Below, piece after piece: positions 5,268 through 5,624 of a DNA stretch of 5,624 nt. Under the pieces are notes generated by a model, which did not search any database, had not been told where the DNA came from, and saw only the letters and a list, made by a program, of their open reading frames with translations. This DNA is from Pseudomonadota bacterium (lineage in GTDB: Bacteria; Pseudomonadota; Alphaproteobacteria; Rickettsiales; SXRF01): positions 1-5,624 of the forward strand of contig JAGWLJ010000108.1 in the NCBI GenBank assembly GCA_028873275.1. The letters are read 5' to 3'. The position numbers and the translations under genes are program-made. The number at the start of each line of letters is the position of its first letter. Within the stretch, counting starts at the first letter, position 1.

Positions 5268-5624
5268 ATGACGCATCCCATCGTTGCCTCTGCGCGCGGC
5301 TGGACAGGCACGCGTTTTCATCACCAGGGCAGGCTCAAAAAAACTGCATCGCATAAAGGCGGAGTGGATTGTCTGGGATTATTGGCCGGAGTGGCGGGTG
5401 AGCTCAATTTACGCGATCATAACGGGGAGGAACTGGCGGCGTTCGATGAAATCGATTATTCGCACCGGCCTGATGCAAGTAAGTTGAGAGCAAAGCTGGC
5501 TGAGCTACTGTTGCGCGTTCCCGTCCAGGAGATCAGCCCCGGTGACATTGCGTTATTGCGCATCGACGGCAGCCCGCAGCATCTGGCGATTATCAGCGAT
5601 TTTGGCGGCGGGCTTGGGATGATC
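5268..5624 (+). CDS. NlpC/P60 family tail peptidase (GTA g14-like), 3' end outside the window
   Basis: This is the cell-wall peptidase of the tail tip, a cysteine peptidase presumed to cleave peptidoglycan peptides during DNA delivery; its R. capsulatus GTA homologue is g14 (TIGR02219). The visible 119 residues include the family N-terminus IVASARGWTGTRFHHQGRL (5-23) and the nucleophile motif GGVDCLGL with Cys35. The segment SPGDIALLRIDGSPQHLAII then leads to the expected catalytic His105. The third catalytic position would lie past the right edge. Start ATG 5268 puts the family motif at the right distance from the N-terminus, yet no Shine-Dalgarno sequence precedes it; the 5' flank is AT-rich. 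The frame is the same as that of the DUF2335 gene, with a single TAA (5223-5225) and no other stop between. A run of seven A at 5337-5343 falls in codons 24-26. The megatron (g15-like) gene is expected downstream. Confidence 0.92.
   Translation, partial: MTHPIVASARGWTGTRFHHQGRLKKTASHKGGVDCLGLLAGVAGELNLRDHNGEELAAFDEIDYSHRPDASKLRAKLAELLLRVPVQEISPGDIALLRIDGSPQHLAIISDFGGGLGMI

Noticed and set aside
5337..5343. Run of seven A in the peptidase gene as a programmed frameshift site
   Set aside because: The run starts at a codon boundary (CTC AAA AAA ACT), so it does not fit the phase of a -1 slippery heptamer, and the peptidase motifs continue in the original frame on both sides.

Overview
The window comes from an alphaproteobacterial genome, most likely a gene transfer agent (GTA) or a GTA-like prophage tail cluster. 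The class-level call rests on three genes in the order typical of alphaproteobacterial GTAs: a DUF2460/TIGR02217 distal tail protein, a DUF2163/BR0599-type tail hub protein, and an NlpC/P60 tail peptidase. In Rhodobacter capsulatus GTA these correspond to g12, g13 and g14. The sequence is moderately GC-rich, and every supported gene is on the plus strand with very short spacers or overlaps, so it reads as one long operon or part of one. I cannot name the genus from the sequence.

Left part (1-2980): three consecutive genes that I do not recognise. The first is cut by the left edge and encodes a helical soluble protein. Near its 3' end the coding signal appears to change reading frame: frame 1 stays open to 930, but a second frame (722-946) has better codon statistics and ends in an ATGA overlap with the next gene. 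The second gene (943-2055) encodes a 370-residue protein with two glycine/alanine-rich hydrophobic stretches. The third (2057-2980), one base downstream, encodes a 307-residue protein with a glycine-zipper-like membrane hairpin and a run of nine G early in its reading frame. In a canonical GTA the tape-measure gene lies just before the DUF2460 gene. These three genes occupy that position but show no clear tape-measure signature, so they are the most novel part of the window.

Middle part (3007-4478): the DUF2460 and DUF2163 tail genes, two bases apart, both full length and typical of their families. The hub protein keeps four cysteines placed like a possible iron-sulfur site.

Right part (4550-5624): two small genes sit between the hub gene and the peptidase gene, a position where R. 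capsulatus GTA has none. They are a 60-residue protein with a hydrophobic N-terminal half, and a 166-residue two-helix membrane protein of the DUF2335 family whose start overlaps it by 8 bases. A GC-rich TTCG hairpin follows. The NlpC/P60 peptidase then begins from an ATG without a visible Shine-Dalgarno sequence and runs off the right edge. No tRNA, rRNA, CRISPR array, insertion sequence or attachment site was seen, and no stretch over 300 bases lacks a gene.
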